6,261 bases of DNA from an uncultured Veillonella sp. (GTDB lineage: Bacteria > Bacillota > Negativicutes > Veillonellales > Veillonellaceae): assembly GCA_934183145.1 (NCBI GenBank), contig CAKPSA010000070.1, positions 1-6,261 on the forward strand. Reading direction: 5' to 3'. Below the pieces are notes generated by a model, which was not told the origin of the DNA, ran no database searches, and saw only the letters and a program-made list of their open reading frames with translations. Below are positions 5,939-6,261 of this stretch, one piece after another. Every line of letters starts with the position of its first letter. Positions within the stretch are counted from its first letter, which is position 1. The translations under genes and the position numbers were made by a program.

Positions 5939-6261
5939 ATGCAGATTAATAAGGCGGCGCTAGAGATTTTCGATTTTACATCCTCTTTAGCCGTATACTC
6001 TGAACATGAATTAAAGGTTGGAGATCAAGCCATTCATGATTATATTGCTAATCATGTAGTTAAGGCATTCAAAGATCCCGGTGCTAGAACAGGTACCTTG
6101 CATGATGCAAGTCCATTTGGTAAACAACTAGTTGATTATAAAAATGGAGGCCTCAAGTTTATAGATTTATCTAAGAATTTAGGTGAAAGCTTGTTTACCT
6201 ATATGAAACAAGCGACGGACTCCGTTGTTATCGATACGATTATTTGTGAAGCTGTTACGGA
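5939..6261 (+). CDS. Nucleoid-associated protein, NdpA/37-kDa family (3' end missing)
   Basis: Only the first 107 codons are present; the frame is open to the window edge. The start (MQINKAALEIFDFTSSLAVY) is preceded by an excellent AAGGAGG. The pattern of an opening beta-strand pair, then HVVKAFKDPGARTGTL (39-54), then GGLKFIDLSKNLGESLFTYM (70-89), resembles the N-terminal region of the 37-kDa nucleoid-associated protein family (E. coli YejK/NdpA, about 335 residues). Members bind the nucleoid or act in uncharacterised cytosolic roles. There is no signal peptide or membrane segment. It begins 27 nt after the ligase gene, so it may be cotranscribed, but nothing in its sequence links it to biotin. 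The assignment rests on overall resemblance rather than catalytic residues. Confidence 0.6.
   Translation, partial: MQINKAALEIFDFTSSLAVYSEHELKVGDQAIHDYIANHVVKAFKDPGARTGTLHDASPFGKQLVDYKNGGLKFIDLSKNLGESLFTYMKQATDSVVIDTIICEAVT

Noticed and set aside
1..6261. CRISPR arrays, insertion sequences, tRNA or rRNA genes, phage genes
   Set aside because: No repeat-spacer pattern, transposase, terminal inverted repeats or RNA gene structure was seen; coding density and base composition look uniform throughout.

Overview
The window looks like chromosome from a low-GC, Firmicutes-like bacterium that has an outer membrane, most likely Veillonella or another Veillonellaceae/Negativicutes member. The DNA is AT-rich, with strong AGGAG-type ribosome binding sites and compact operons. 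It also encodes an LptD/OstA-type outer-membrane barrel, which a single-membrane Firmicute would not need. The genus is an inference from this combination; no rRNA or marker gene is present. All seven genes are on the + strand and packed tightly.

Region 1 (1-2239), envelope: the 3' part of an LptD-like LPS-assembly barrel is followed after 13 nt by galU (UTP-glucose-1-phosphate uridylyltransferase), which supplies UDP-glucose for surface glycans. A hairpin terminator closes this unit.

Region 2 (2240-3484), biotin-linked unit: a 168-nt intergenic space holds a near-ideal sigma-70 promoter (TTGACT, 17 nt, TATAAT). Two dyads overlap it. One has half-sites and spacing like the BirA (biotin repressor) operator and covers the -35. 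The other is a perfect 14-bp palindrome matching the FNR-type consensus TTGAT-N4-ATCAA and covers the -10. The promoter drives a 188-aa MaoC/hotdog-like protein and bioY, the biotin-binding S component of an ECF transporter. A strong terminator follows bioY.

Region 3 (3508-5911), acyl-CoA pair: a thiolase-family protein and a short AMP-forming acyl-CoA ligase are separated by one nucleotide. There is no obvious room for a promoter between the preceding terminator and the thiolase. The pair resembles the YhfS/YhfT pair (VraB/VraA in staphylococci), which accompanies BioY or BirA sites in other Firmicutes and whose reaction is not established. The thiolase keeps the nucleophilic Cys and the catalytic His but appears to have Ala where thiolases have their second catalytic Cys.

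Region 4 (5939-6261): the 5' end of a gene resembling the 37-kDa nucleoid-associated protein family (NdpA/YejK), cut by the window edge.

The most interesting reading is that bioY, the hotdog protein, the altered thiolase and the ligase form a biotin-responsive acyl-thioester module, perhaps making, trimming or salvaging the pimelate-derived side chain of biotin. Gene order and operator structure support the association; the chemistry is inference.
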